Shown here: piece by piece, positions 27,366 through 36,454 of the stretch
Layout of the letters: the number at the start of each line of letters is the position of its first letter
Numbering within the stretch: the stretch's first letter is position 1
Source: Inediibacterium massiliense
Lineage (GTDB): Bacteria > Bacillota > Clostridia > Peptostreptococcales > Thermotaleaceae
DNA length: 64,000 nt
Assembly (NCBI RefSeq): GCF_001282725.1
Contig: NZ_LN876584.1
Location: 63,122 to 127,121, forward strand
Direction: 5' to 3'
Program-made: the position numbers and the translations under genes
The notes under the pieces: model-generated
What the model saw: the letters and a program-made list of their open reading frames with translations, nothing else
Database searches by the model: none
What the model was told of the DNA's origin: nothing

Positions 27366-27668
27366 AATAAAAAAATCTCCCGTCTCTAAAACATAAATTT
27401 TATGTTCTAGAGACGAGAGACTTACTCGTGGTACCACTCTAATTTACAATTTGCTCACGCAAATTGACTCTTCAGGTCGAAGGATATTCCTTGAACCCTA
27501 GCCATATAACGGTGGCACTTCTACATATTGTAGAACCCGGCCTTGTTTACTCCTTACGTTTCAACTTAGCAGCTCTGGAGTGATCATTATATACTGCTTT
27601 AACACCGAATCTCAGCACCTTCGGCTCTCTGTAGTTAAAGATTAAGTATCTTTCTCTCCGTCATAACT
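27366..27668 (-). promoter_or_regulatory. T-box leader controlling the NSS transporter gene
   Basis: On the minus strand the T-box AGAGTGGTACCACGAG lies at 27425-27440, followed by a terminator with a stem of GTCTCTAGAACATAAA / TTTATGTTTTAGAGAC type and a T run ending near 27368. Upstream, Stem I is visible from about 27660: GGAG pairs with CTCC, ATACT with AGTAT and CTTTAAC with GTTAAAG, and AGAGAGCCGAAGGTGCTGAG is a typical Stem I segment. The specifier loop strand reads ATAATGATCA; AAT (Asn) or ATG (Met) could be the specifier. The gap 27669-27858 holds only AT-rich promoter sequence. Confidence 0.92.
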
Positions 27669-27873
27669 TTTTGAATATTTAGTTTGTTTTGTTTATTGAA
27701 TATTATTATACTATGGATTCATTTATTGTGCAATAGAAATATTAAATTTTTTTAAAAATTTTAATATTTTACTTTGAAACCCCTCTCCCATCATATATAA
27801 TCTATTATGTATATTTAGATCAAAATAATATTTCATAAATTTACTATAAATATATGATATGAGAGGAGTATAT

Positions 27874-29430
27874 ATGAGTATATTAACAGTTAAGAATTTA
27901 AGTCATGGCTTTGGAGATCGAGCCATTTTTAATAATGTATCCTTTAGACTTTTAAATGGAGAGCATATTGGACTCATTGGAGCCAATGGAGAAGGAAAAT
28001 CTACTTTTATGAATATTGTCACTGGAAAATTAGAGCCTGACGAAGGACAAATCGAATGGGCAAAAAGAGTTCGAGTAGGTTATCTTGATCAACATACAGT
28101 CCTTGAAAAAGGTCTTAGCATCCGTGATGCATTAAAAAATGCGTTTTCGTATTTATTTGACCTTGAAAAAGAAATGAATGAAATATGTGATAAAATGGGA
28201 GATGCTTCCCCTGAAGAATTAGAAAAGCTTCTTATAGATTTAGGTACCCTTCAAGATCTTTTGACTAATAATGATTTTTATATGATTGATTCAAAGGTAG
28301 AAGAAATAGCTAAAGGTCTTGGTCTCGATGATGTAGGACTAGAAAAAGATGTTCATGATTTAAGTGGTGGACAAAGAACAAAAGTACTTCTTGCCAAACT
28401 TCTTTTAGAAAAACCTGATATTCTTCTTTTGGACGAGCCTACAAACTATTTGGATGAAAAGCATATTGAATGGCTAAAGAGATATCTTCAAGAGTATGAA
28501 AATGCTTTTATATTGATTTCTCATGATATTCCTTTTTTAAATAGTGTAATCAATTTAATTTATCATATGGAAAATCAAGAGCTTAATCGTTATGTAGGAG
28601 ACTATGATAATTTTATGCAAGTTTATGAAGCGAAAAAACAACAACTAGAAGCAGCTTATAAAAAGCAACAACAAGAAATCGCTGAACTAAAAGATTTTGT
28701 AGCAAGAAATAAAGCAAGAGTCTCTACTAGAAATATGGCCATGTCTAGACAAAAAAAGCTTGATAAAATGGATGTCATAGAATTAGCAAGAGAAAAACCA
28801 AAGCCAGAATTTCATTTTAAAGAATCCAGAACTTCTGGAAAACTTATATTCGAAACCAAAGATTTAATCATAGGATATGATGAACCTCTTTCCAAACCAT
28901 TAAACCTTCGTATGGAACGAAAACAAAAAATTGCACTAGTAGGAGCGAATGGTCTTGGAAAAACTACTTTATTAAAAAGTATACTAGGACAAATCAATCC
29001 TATCTCTGGATCTGTTGAGCTTGGTGATTATCTTCACATAGGATATTTTGAACAAGAAATCAAAGAAGCAAACTATAAGACATGTATTGAAGAAGTATGG
29101 CAAGACTTTCCTTCCTTTACTCAATATGAAGTTCGTGCAGCTTTGGCAAAATGTGGATTAACTACAAAGCATATAGAAAGCAAGGTATTAGTATTAAGCG
29201 GAGGAGAACAAGCCAAGGTGCGTCTTTGTAAATTAATCAACAAAGAAACAAATTTATTAGTTCTAGATGAACCTACCAACCACTTAGATGTAGATGCCAA
29301 GGAAGAATTAAAAAAAGCACTAAAAGAATATAATGGCAGTATTCTTTTGATTTGTCATGAACCTGAATTTTATCAAGATATTGTAACAGAAGTTTGGAAT
29401 TGCGAAAATTGGACAACTAAACTTAAATAA
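27874..29430 (+). CDS. ABC-F family ATPase
   Basis: Soluble protein of 518 residues with two ABC domains and no membrane part. Domain 1 has GANGEGKST, LSGGQRTKV and ILLLDEPTN; domain 2 has GANGLGKTT, LSGGEQAKV and LVLDEPTNHLD. The linker between them (~residues 240-310) is charged and helical (AYKKQQQEIAELKDFVARNK). Such proteins bind the ribosome and act in translation or antibiotic protection; this one looks like the housekeeping YbiT/YdiF sort, but resistance cannot be excluded. The ATG at 27874 has GAGGAG 5 bp upstream; an earlier in-frame ATG at 27859 overlaps the ribosome site. Confidence 0.9.
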   Translation: MSILTVKNLSHGFGDRAIFNNVSFRLLNGEHIGLIGANGEGKSTFMNIVTGKLEPDEGQIEWAKRVRVGYLDQHTVLEKGLSIRDALKNAFSYLFDLEKEMNEICDKMGDASPEELEKLLIDLGTLQDLLTNNDFYMIDSKVEEIAKGLGLDDVGLEKDVHDLSGGQRTKVLLAKLLLEKPDILLLDEPTNYLDEKHIEWLKRYLQEYENAFILISHDIPFLNSVINLIYHMENQELNRYVGDYDNFMQVYEAKKQQLEAAYKKQQQEIAELKDFVARNKARVSTRNMAMSRQKKLDKMDVIELAREKPKPEFHFKESRTSGKLIFETKDLIIGYDEPLSKPLNLRMERKQKIALVGANGLGKTTLLKSILGQINPISGSVELGDYLHIGYFEQEIKEANYKTCIEEVWQDFPSFTQYEVRAALAKCGLTTKHIESKVLVLSGGEQAKVRLCKLINKETNLLVLDEPTNHLDVDAKEELKKALKEYNGSILLICHEPEFYQDIVTEVWNCENWTTKLK

Positions 29431-29617
29431 GACAAAGTCATAAAAAACGTCACCAATTTTCAAATTTGGAAAATATATAGAAACGATCGAAAATAACATT
29501 ACAAACTCGCTATGCTCAAACAGTGTAATGCTAACCATTTTCTCACTTATTCTATATTTTCATAAATTCTCAATAATTGTTCCTAATTTTTATGACTTTA
29601 CTAAAATATAGTTTGTC
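29431..29617 (+). repeat. MITE-like repeat, copy 2
   Basis: Starts at the base after the ABC-F stop codon with GACAAAGTCATAAAAAACG and ends TTTTTATGACTTTACTAAAA...GTTTGTC, so inner ends form an inverted repeat. The internal hairpin (ACATTAC / GTAATG) and AACTCGCTATGCTCAAACA are conserved with copies 1 and 3. It encodes no protein. It separates the ABC-F gene from its terminator. Confidence 0.8.
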
Positions 29618-29621
29618 TTCA

Positions 29622-29659
29622 CCCTAAAACAAAGGATATATACATCCTTTGTTTTAGGG
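29622..29659. terminator. Bidirectional terminator between ABC-F and APC permease genes
   Basis: Long hairpin CCCTAAAACAAAGGAT / ATCCTTTGTTTTAGGG, directly after the right end of MITE copy 2. It lies between two convergent genes. Confidence 0.85.
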
Positions 29660-29668
29660 TTTAATCAT

Positions 29669-30970
29669 TTATCTATCTTTTTTAAGATAATAAAATATAG
29701 GGATTCCAGCTAAAGTGATAATAATCCCAATAAACGAATTCATAGGAGAACTTACAATTGTACTATAAAGAATATAGATCCCACCTAATATTCCTATAAG
29801 GGGAACTATTGGATATAGAGGTACTTCATAATTTCTCTCTTCTTTTGAAACTCTTTTTCTTAAAATAAATATGCCTCCTACGCCCATTACAAAGAATATC
29901 CATAATACAAAGATTAATAAATCCGTTAGAGTATTAAAAGTCCCTGAAAAAATATATGCTATAGATAGTAAAAACTGAATCATTAATGCATTTGCAGGTG
30001 TACCAAAGGATGGATGAAGTCTTTTTAAAAAATTTGAAAAAGGTAAATGATTCCTTTCTCCCATAGCCAAAGGTACTCTAGATCCTGTCATGACATATCC
30101 ATTCATAGCACCAAATACAGAAACCATAATTCCTATTGTAATAAAAGCTCCCCCACCACTTCCTAAAAGTACACTTGCTACAGCTGATGCAGGTCTTTGT
30201 GACATAATAATTTCTAAAGCTGGCATCACATTTAAAATAGCCAAATTTACTAATACATATACTACAATCACAGTTCCTACTCCTAATACAATGGCTCTTG
30301 GCAATTCTTTGGATGGATTCTTCAATTCTCCAGCCACATTCGTTACTCCAATCCATCCATCATATGCCCAAAGTGTCCCTAATATGGCAGCTCCAAATCC
30401 AGCTCCTTCTATAGAAGTTTGCATAAAATGAATATCATGGGCTTCTCCTTTTATGAGTCCCACTACAATAATAACCAAAATAGGTAATAATTTTCCTACA
30501 GTAGATACTGTTTGAATGACTCCTCCATATCTCGTAGAAATAATATTCATCAGTAATAGAAATCCCAATGCACAAGTAGCTAGTATTTTTTGTCCTAAAT
30601 CACCTAGCGGAATAAAATAAGATGAAAAAGTGGCAAATGCAATAGCAAGAGCTGCTATTGCTGCTGGATAGGCAATGACTGTTTGTACCCACCCTAATAA
30701 AAAGCCCCAGATCTCTCCATATAATTCCTCCAAATAAATATAAAGTCCTCCTGTTTTAGGAATAGCTGATGCAATTTCAGCGATTGTCAAAGCTGATGCT
30801 AAAGTAATAATTCCTCCTGCTATCCAAGCAAGTATCCCAAGTCCTGGAGATCCAGCATTTTTAAATACAATCCCAGGTTTTAAAAAGATTCCAGATCCAA
30901 TAATCATCCCTATTACCAAAGAAATTGCTTCTGTAAAAGTAAGAGCTTTTTTCAAATTTTGCTGTGTCAT
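29669..30970 (-). CDS. APC-superfamily amino-acid permease
   Basis: Membrane transporter of 433 residues with about 12 spans. The start FTEAISLVIGMIIGSGIFLKPG contains the substrate-binding glycine motif of APC/LAT-like permeases. AWIAGGIITLASALTIAEIASAIPKTGGLYIYLEELYG is typical of the family's second and third spans. Probably an amino-acid exchanger or uptake system; substrate unknown. It is monocistronic, with a terminator on one side and about 160 bp of AT-rich sequence on the other. Confidence 0.92.
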   Translation of the reverse strand: MTQQNLKKALTFTEAISLVIGMIIGSGIFLKPGIVFKNAGSPGLGILAWIAGGIITLASALTIAEIASAIPKTGGLYIYLEELYGEIWGFLLGWVQTVIAYPAAIAALAIAFATFSSYFIPLGDLGQKILATCALGFLLLMNIISTRYGGVIQTVSTVGKLLPILVIIVVGLIKGEAHDIHFMQTSIEGAGFGAAILGTLWAYDGWIGVTNVAGELKNPSKELPRAIVLGVGTVIVVYVLVNLAILNVMPALEIIMSQRPASAVASVLLGSGGGAFITIGIMVSVFGAMNGYVMTGSRVPLAMGERNHLPFSNFLKRLHPSFGTPANALMIQFLLSIAYIFSGTFNTLTDLLIFVLWIFFVMGVGGIFILRKRVSKEERNYEVPLYPIVPLIGILGGIYILYSTIVSSPMNSFIGIIITLAGIPIFYYLKKDR

Positions 30971-31104
30971 AAATATTCTATCCTTCCTCTTTTGTTTGTC
31001 ATTATAAAATATATTTTTTTATTATATCATTTTTATTTTTGTTGTATCTAGTATGTTTTCATTACTTTATAAATATTATTTCCACTTCCATTGTTTATAA
31101 ACGA

Positions 31105-31131
31105 AAAAAGAGAGCATTCCTCTCTCTTCCT
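31105..31131 (-). terminator. Weak terminator of the protease gene
   Basis: Short GAGAG/CTCTC hairpin and a T run on the minus strand just after the stop codon. Confidence 0.5.
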
Positions 31132-32505
31132 TTATCTACCAATAAATTGTTTTATATAAGAAGTAGGTACAGCTAAATTTAAATTTTGGCCTTCAAAGGC
31201 TGCTGTTGTAATTCCTGCCAAATTTCCATACATATCAATTAATGCTCCTCCTGAGCTTCCTGGAGAGATTGGAGCAGTAATTTGAACCATTTTTACATGA
31301 TCTAACTCTCTAAATCCTGATACAATTCCATCTGAAATGGTATTAAATAATCCTAATGGACTTCCTATGGTTATGATTTTTTGCCCTCTTACCAATTCCT
31401 GGTCATTGAGTGGAATAGGGTTTGTTTTTTTATCTACTTTTATAAGGGCTAAATCATAATCTATATGATATTTTACAATATTGTATACTTCATATTCACG
31501 AGGATCATTTTCAAAAATTACTCCAAAAGACAATCCCTTATTTACTACATGAAAATTTGTAATAATCCATCCCTCATGATTGATTGCAACACCTGACCCT
31601 CTGCTAACAATTTCCTTATTTGGATCATAAACATGAATCATTACAATAGATTCTGCCAGTCTAGCAAGTTCTTCATAACTTTTTTCAACATTTCCTTGTA
31701 CACTAATTGTATTTTGCTTACGTTCTATATGAACTGGATCTTTCCTATTGCTCTTAGAAGTGATTTTGGATTTTATATTATTTTCTTCAAAGGGTACATT
31801 ACAATTGTTCATATTCTTATATATAAACAATTTAGAATACTCATCTGCTTTAGGTACAATATGCTTTACATCTTCCTTGGGATTAATATAAAGTACATCA
31901 CACCCTAATTTCCACAAAAATATCAAAAAATAAAATTCATGTTTTTTAATATCTCCATAAAATATCACTTTAGGAATAGACTTCATGTTTATTCCATTTA
32001 TGAATAATTTCTTTATATATTCATTCATCCATAATAATAATTTTACCCCAAAATTTTTTCTCATAGTAAGATTACTATGGGGATTATGCTTATCATATAG
32101 TTTAAGAACTTCTTGAAAAGCTATTTTCTTCGTCCACTCCAAAGATTCATTCTCTATTGTATAACCCATATGAAAAGAAAATAAATCTGAAGAATTGAAG
32201 TATGTATTTTCTAATCTCATATAATCTTCCATAATTTTTTTCATTTTTTCTATTTCATTATTATCTATAATTTTCTTTAACCCATGGATGATTTTAATAT
32301 AACTTACTGCATTAGATTGAAGCTCCATATCCAATTCTTTTAAATTTTTTATATAAATATCTTCTGTATTCTCCATTCCTATATATCTACTAAAAACTGC
32401 TTCTTTATTACTACTTCTTTTATCTTTCAATATACATTTCATATCTTCCAAAGGATTTTTCGTTTCCATCATTGTAAATTTTAATGGTTTTACTGTTACG
32501 ATCAT
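31132..32505 (-). CDS. Serine protease with a YceG-like N-terminal domain
   Basis: Protein of 457 residues without signal peptide or clear membrane span, so probably cytoplasmic. The C-terminal ~190 residues are a trypsin/DegP-like S1C protease: catalytic His in ITNFHVVN, Asp in YHIDYDLALIK and Ser in SPGSSGGALID. No PDZ domain follows. The N-terminal ~260 residues resemble YceG-type proteins of tellurite/stress-resistance loci (MRKNFGVKLLLWMNEY, PKVIFYGDIKKHEFYFLIFL, GCDVLYINP). The ATG at 32505 after GGGGGTG is preferred to the one at 32532. There are no ter genes nearby. The domain assignment of the N-terminus is from memory of the family and less certain than the protease. Confidence 0.75.
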   Translation of the reverse strand: MIVTVKPLKFTMMETKNPLEDMKCILKDKRSSNKEAVFSRYIGMENTEDIYIKNLKELDMELQSNAVSYIKIIHGLKKIIDNNEIEKMKKIMEDYMRLENTYFNSSDLFSFHMGYTIENESLEWTKKIAFQEVLKLYDKHNPHSNLTMRKNFGVKLLLWMNEYIKKLFINGINMKSIPKVIFYGDIKKHEFYFLIFLWKLGCDVLYINPKEDVKHIVPKADEYSKLFIYKNMNNCNVPFEENNIKSKITSKSNRKDPVHIERKQNTISVQGNVEKSYEELARLAESIVMIHVYDPNKEIVSRGSGVAINHEGWIITNFHVVNKGLSFGVIFENDPREYEVYNIVKYHIDYDLALIKVDKKTNPIPLNDQELVRGQKIITIGSPLGLFNTISDGIVSGFRELDHVKMVQITAPISPGSSGGALIDMYGNLAGITTAAFEGQNLNLAVPTSYIKQFIGR

Positions 32506-32539
32506 TATTTTCACCCCCAAAAATTTTATCACGAATTTA

Positions 32540-32619
32540 GGGACGGTTACAATCGTTTGTTATTTATTTTTTTACATTTCAAAAAAATAACTCCTAGCTT
32601 TATTCAAACTAGAAGTTAT
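32540..32619 (+). repeat. REP-like unit at the left border of the RAYT gene
   Basis: GGGACGGTTAC at 32540-32550 is followed by an AT-rich spacer and a hairpin (ATAACTCCTAG / CTAGAAGTTAT, 32587-32620). The motif recurs inverted at 33644-33654 across the RAYT gene, and at several other places in the window. Confidence 0.65.
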
Positions 32620-32669
32620 CTATAAATTTTCCCACAACAAAATACCCCTTTAGTGATACTTATTTACTT

Positions 32670-33575
32670 TTATGCGCTCTTCATCAATCCTTGTACAAAA
32701 TTTTTTATTTCATCATTTCTTGTATACATATCTACTCCTATTAAAGATAAATTCGATACTCTTCCTGCAGTAATATTGCCTAGAATTTTACAAATCTCTT
32801 TTGCTGTCATATTACAAAAGCACATCATCATAAATGCACTTAATGCCCTCAATGAAGTACTTTTGCTACTATGCTTTAAATATATATATTCCCAGTCTAT
32901 TTGTAGAAATTGAGCTACATCACTAATAATTTTATTAGGTGTATAATCTCTTATGATTATTTCTCTCTCACTTCTATACTCATAATCTTTTATTTCAAAC
33001 TCTATATCTAATAGATCTTCTTCATGATTACATCGATCTACTAAATCCAAATATTGTTTCATATTCTTTTTATGATGCAATTGTAATATATTTTCTAAAA
33101 AACTTTTATCTAATATTTCATAGTCATTAGTACGTTTTACATATTCTCTTAAACTGGAAAATGGATACTCTTTAACATTACCTTTAAATAAAGGTAGATC
33201 CTTAGGATTATTGTGAATATAAGCAGATAACATAATTAAGTACTTTTCACTATCTATAATTTTGCTTTTAAATCGATCTTGAAAAACATGCCCATGTCTT
33301 TTATATTTAAAATTATAATATTGAGCATAACAAAAGTTTATACAATGCATAATTTTAGATATATCAGCACCATTTACATCTATCATAAGATGTCCATGAT
33401 TGTCTAGTAGACAATAGGCATATATTTTAAACTGATATTTATTTTCATATTTTTTTATAAGAGAAAGATATTTTATTTTATCACTATTTTCTTTAAATAA
33501 ATCAATTTCACTAATACTTCGAATCATTACATGATATATAGAATCTATACTTTTTATTCTAGCTACTCTTGGCAT
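32670..33575 (-). CDS. REP-associated tyrosine transposase (RAYT, Y1/HUH family)
   Basis: Single-strand transposase of 301 residues related to IS200 TnpA. The HUH site reads NHGHLMID (family usually NHVHLL). GHVFQDRFKS is the conserved RFKS block and the catalytic tyrosine is in SAYIHNNP. The C-terminal ~120 residues form a helical DnaA/HTH-like region seen in long RAYTs. The gene is bracketed by inverted GGGACGGTTAC sequences (32540 and 33654), consistent with a RAYT that mobilises this REP family. No second open reading frame belongs to the unit. Confidence 0.88.
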   Translation of the reverse strand: MPRVARIKSIDSIYHVMIRSISEIDLFKENSDKIKYLSLIKKYENKYQFKIYAYCLLDNHGHLMIDVNGADISKIMHCINFCYAQYYNFKYKRHGHVFQDRFKSKIIDSEKYLIMLSAYIHNNPKDLPLFKGNVKEYPFSSLREYVKRTNDYEILDKSFLENILQLHHKKNMKQYLDLVDRCNHEEDLLDIEFEIKDYEYRSEREIIIRDYTPNKIISDVAQFLQIDWEYIYLKHSSKSTSLRALSAFMMMCFCNMTAKEICKILGNITAGRVSNLSLIGVDMYTRNDEIKNFVQGLMKSA

Positions 33576-33611
33576 AAAAACCTACTCCCTCTCTTTATGA
33601 TTAAAAGTAGT

Positions 33612-34460
33612 TTATGTATTTTCATCATTATTTATGTATTTTTGTAACCGTCCCTTAATTGGGATTTGTATTTCTGAAATGTATTCTTCTTCCGAGTCTG
33701 AAAAGTCATAGTCTACAATATTTTTTTCAATAGAATCCCCTATGATTTCATATCCGTTTTGTTCGATCCATTGGATAAGAACTTTATAGTACTCTTCTAT
33801 TTTTGTGTAAGGTCCTAAAAATACAATACATGCATAATCGTTTTCTGGAATATATTCTAATTGTTCATAAAAAAAATCTTCTCCAGATAAAACTTCCACG
33901 AAATATCTAAATTTACTCACCTTTCCTTTTAATATATCTGTCTTAAATACAGAAGTATATACCTGTCCTTCAATGAGCCAAGAACTATTTTTCATATATC
34001 TTCCATTTATTTTCAGTGCTTGTTTTATCTGATCATGATTTTCCCCATTATATGTATCCAAAAAAATTCCTTTCCTTTCAGCTATTCTCTCTATTCTTAT
34101 TTGATTAATATCCTCTCCAATACTATTAAAAAGTTCTATTTTGTTATGAATTTTCTTTTTTAAATTAATAAACTGATTTATTTTTTCATCAATTTCTTCT
34201 TCCTTGTCTTTTAATAATTTTAATAAATTGTCTATATTTTTATGATTCATATATTTTTTAATATCTTCTAAAGAAATATCTAATTGTTTCAAAAAAAGTA
34301 TTCGACTCAACTTAAAAAAATTTCTAATGCTATAATATCTATATCCATTTTTTTGATCATAGTCTGGTTTTAAAAGACCAATTTTATCATAATACCGTAA
34401 TGTATCTGTACTAATATTAAAAAGGCTTGATAATTCTCCAATTAAAAACTTATCTTTCAT
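33612..34460 (-). CDS. MerR-family multidrug-type regulator
   Basis: Transcription regulator of 282 residues. A MerR winged helix is at the N-terminus (FLIGELSSLFNISTDTLRYYDKIGLLKP, GYRYYS), followed by a long dimerisation helix (~residues 70-115). A C-terminal GyrI-like ligand-binding domain (~residues 130-270) resembles BltR/BmrR proteins that sense drugs. The ATG at 34460 fits AAGGAAGG. The last codons (from GGG ACG GTT ACA) coincide with the REP motif at 33644-33654, so the C-terminal ~13 residues come from repeat DNA. It is not next to an obvious efflux gene; its target is unknown. Confidence 0.88.
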   Translation of the reverse strand: MKDKFLIGELSSLFNISTDTLRYYDKIGLLKPDYDQKNGYRYYSIRNFFKLSRILFLKQLDISLEDIKKYMNHKNIDNLLKLLKDKEEEIDEKINQFINLKKKIHNKIELFNSIGEDINQIRIERIAERKGIFLDTYNGENHDQIKQALKINGRYMKNSSWLIEGQVYTSVFKTDILKGKVSKFRYFVEVLSGEDFFYEQLEYIPENDYACIVFLGPYTKIEEYYKVLIQWIEQNGYEIIGDSIEKNIVDYDFSDSEEEYISEIQIPIKGRLQKYINNDENT

Positions 34461-34517
34461 AATTATCACCTTCCTTCTATAATAATTTTATTGTACCATG
34501 ATTTTAAAATTGACAAA

Positions 34518-34551
34518 CAACAAAAGGCCATCTCATAGATGTCCTTTTGTT
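34518..34551 (-). terminator. Terminator of the arginase gene
   Basis: Hairpin AACAAAAGG..ATCT / AGAT..CCTTTTGTT just downstream of the arginase stop codon. Confidence 0.75.
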
Positions 34552-34559
34552 ATTTATAT

Positions 34560-35456
34560 TTATATATATTTAAATATCCAATCTATCAAATCTATTGTTA
34601 AATCAGCAGTTATATCATTTCTATCTAATAAAGTATTAAGTTCCACAATATCCATAGATTTTATAAGCTTCGTTTGAGCAAGCATTTTTAAAATAGTCTT
34701 TGTATTTTCAATATTGATCCCATTAGATACAGGAGTTCCTGTTCCTGGAACAAGTGGAGAGTCTATAAAATCTATGTCAAAGCTTACATGAATGGTATCA
34801 ATATTTTTTTTCTGAATTTGTTTTATAATTTCATCGGTTACACTTTCTATCCCTCTTTTATGAATAATTTCAGATGAATAAACATTTAAGTTTCTTTCCT
34901 GTATGATGATCCTTTCTCCATCATCCAAATCCCTCGCTCCTACAATAAAAACATTGTCAGAAGGTATTTTGGGGCCTTTAAAATATAGATTTACTAAGTC
35001 TGGATGTCCTATTCCCATGGCATGAGAAAGGGGCATTCCATGTACATTACCGCTTTGGGTAGTCTCAATAGTGTTAATATCTCCATGGGCATCTATCCAT
35101 ATGACTGCAAAATTTTTATTTGCTCGACTTACACCTGAAATACTACCTAATCCTATAGAATGATCTCCCCCAATGACAAGTGGGAAACTGCCTCCCTTAA
35201 TAGAACAATATACCATATGTGCAAGATTAGTATTTACACAAATAATAGAATCAAAATATTTCATTTTGGGATGAGAATAAAATTTATTATACTCTTTTGT
35301 ATGAGGTATAATCATATTTCCCATATCATAAACTGTATGATTATGCTTACGAATCACTTGAATGATATTTTTTTCTCTTAATTTCTGAGGTGCATATTCA
35401 GGTCCTTTTTTATCAGAACCATAAAAAATGGGAACACCGATCAAGTTCACATCCAT
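34560..35456 (-). CDS. Arginase-family ureohydrolase
   Basis: Manganese enzyme of 298 residues. Metal ligands and motifs are in GGDHSIGLGS, WIDAHGDINT and VSFDIDFIDS. SGNVHGMPLSHAMG is the substrate-binding loop of arginases (HGMP), which favours arginine to ornithine plus urea over agmatine. AAAGGAGG precedes the ATG. It stands alone between a terminator and a 200-bp AT-rich gap. A product of ornithine would connect with the ornithine-racemase-like enzyme at 1620-2723, but they are far apart and the link is only metabolic inference. Confidence 0.92.
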   Translation of the reverse strand: MDVNLIGVPIFYGSDKKGPEYAPQKLREKNIIQVIRKHNHTVYDMGNMIIPHTKEYNKFYSHPKMKYFDSIICVNTNLAHMVYCSIKGGSFPLVIGGDHSIGLGSISGVSRANKNFAVIWIDAHGDINTIETTQSGNVHGMPLSHAMGIGHPDLVNLYFKGPKIPSDNVFIVGARDLDDGERIIIQERNLNVYSSEIIHKRGIESVTDEIIKQIQKKNIDTIHVSFDIDFIDSPLVPGTGTPVSNGINIENTKTILKMLAQTKLIKSMDIVELNTLLDRNDITADLTIDLIDWIFKYI

Positions 35457-35635
35457 TAGAGATTCCTCCTTTTATTCTAATATTGTTATAATTCTCTCTA
35501 TCTATACTAATCATTTGTATATTTTTTTAGTGTATTTAATTTTATTATAAAGGTTGGAGCAACTCTAATGTCAATATATTTTTTAATTTTTCTTTATTTT
35601 CTTATTATTCCAATTATTAAATTTAAAAATATAAT

Positions 35636-35661
35636 AGCTCTCTTTTTTCAAAGAGAGCTGT
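35636..35661 (-). terminator. Terminator of the sigma/anti-sigma transcript
   Basis: Perfect hairpin AGCTCTCTT / AAGAGAGCT just after the stop codon of the 35666 gene, followed by an AT-rich tract on the minus strand. Confidence 0.75.
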
Positions 35662-35665
35662 CTTA

Positions 35666-36427
35666 TTATTTCATAGATTCTGCAATTTTTATCAATTCAT
35701 CTTTTGTAATTTCTCCTCTTCCTGATAGTCTATAAAGAACATTGTTCATTTCCCAATCTATATATCGATCATCAGATATTACCGCATCTACTCCATTCAT
35801 TTTTACTTTTTCAATTTTTCCATCTGTTCCTGTTTCATATGCTGTCTCTTCATCAGCAAATCTTTGTTGCATAGAAATATATTTTCCTGTTTTTTTATTA
35901 GTGAAATACAAATCAATATATTTTTTACTTACATTACCTTTTTCATCTTTATAAAATTCACCTTTATCTAATTCATATCCTTTTGGTAGATAGGTAGGAA
36001 GAAGAACGTTAAAACAAGTATATTTATTAAACTCATTAGGATCTTTAATCACTAGATTGTATGATTCATCTTCTTGATTCATTTTCTCTTGTTGGGATGC
36101 AGTTATAATCTCCCCATTACCAATACCAACAATTTCTTCTCCATCAGCTGTATAGTATTTTTGATTTTTTTCTTTATTTAGCTCCTTGATCTCTTTTCCA
36201 TCCTTATCAAAAATCTTTCCTTTTAGATCATCTGGCATAGGAAGTGTATCTGTTTGGGAGGACTCTGTTTGCGTAACTGTAATATGTCCTAAAGATACCT
36301 TTTGAACAATTTTTTCTACTAAATCTTGTGCAAATGATGATTGCATAATAGAAACTCCCATAATACATACCACTGCAAAAGATGCAACCAAAGTAGCAGG
36401 ACGTCTAAATTTATTTGATTTTTTCAT
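35666..36427 (-). pseudogene. C-terminal part of a split anti-sigma-like membrane protein
   Basis: Piece of 253 residues: short basic N-terminus, one membrane span (TLVASFAVVCIMGVSIMQSS, ~residues 11-31) and a large outer domain with a DUF4367-like region (NVLLPTYLPKGYEL, MQQRFADEE, WEMNNVLYRLSGRGEITKDEL). Removing IS110 copy 2 restores an unbroken frame with the 38149-38346 piece (...NMNKNKGEIIMKKSNK...), giving about 320 residues, so this was probably one anti-sigma protein. It may still be translated, since GGAGAGA precedes the ATG at 36427. An alternative is that these were always two overlapping genes with an internal ribosome site. Confidence 0.7.
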
Positions 36428-36454
36428 AATGATCTCTCCTCGTATAATATATTT

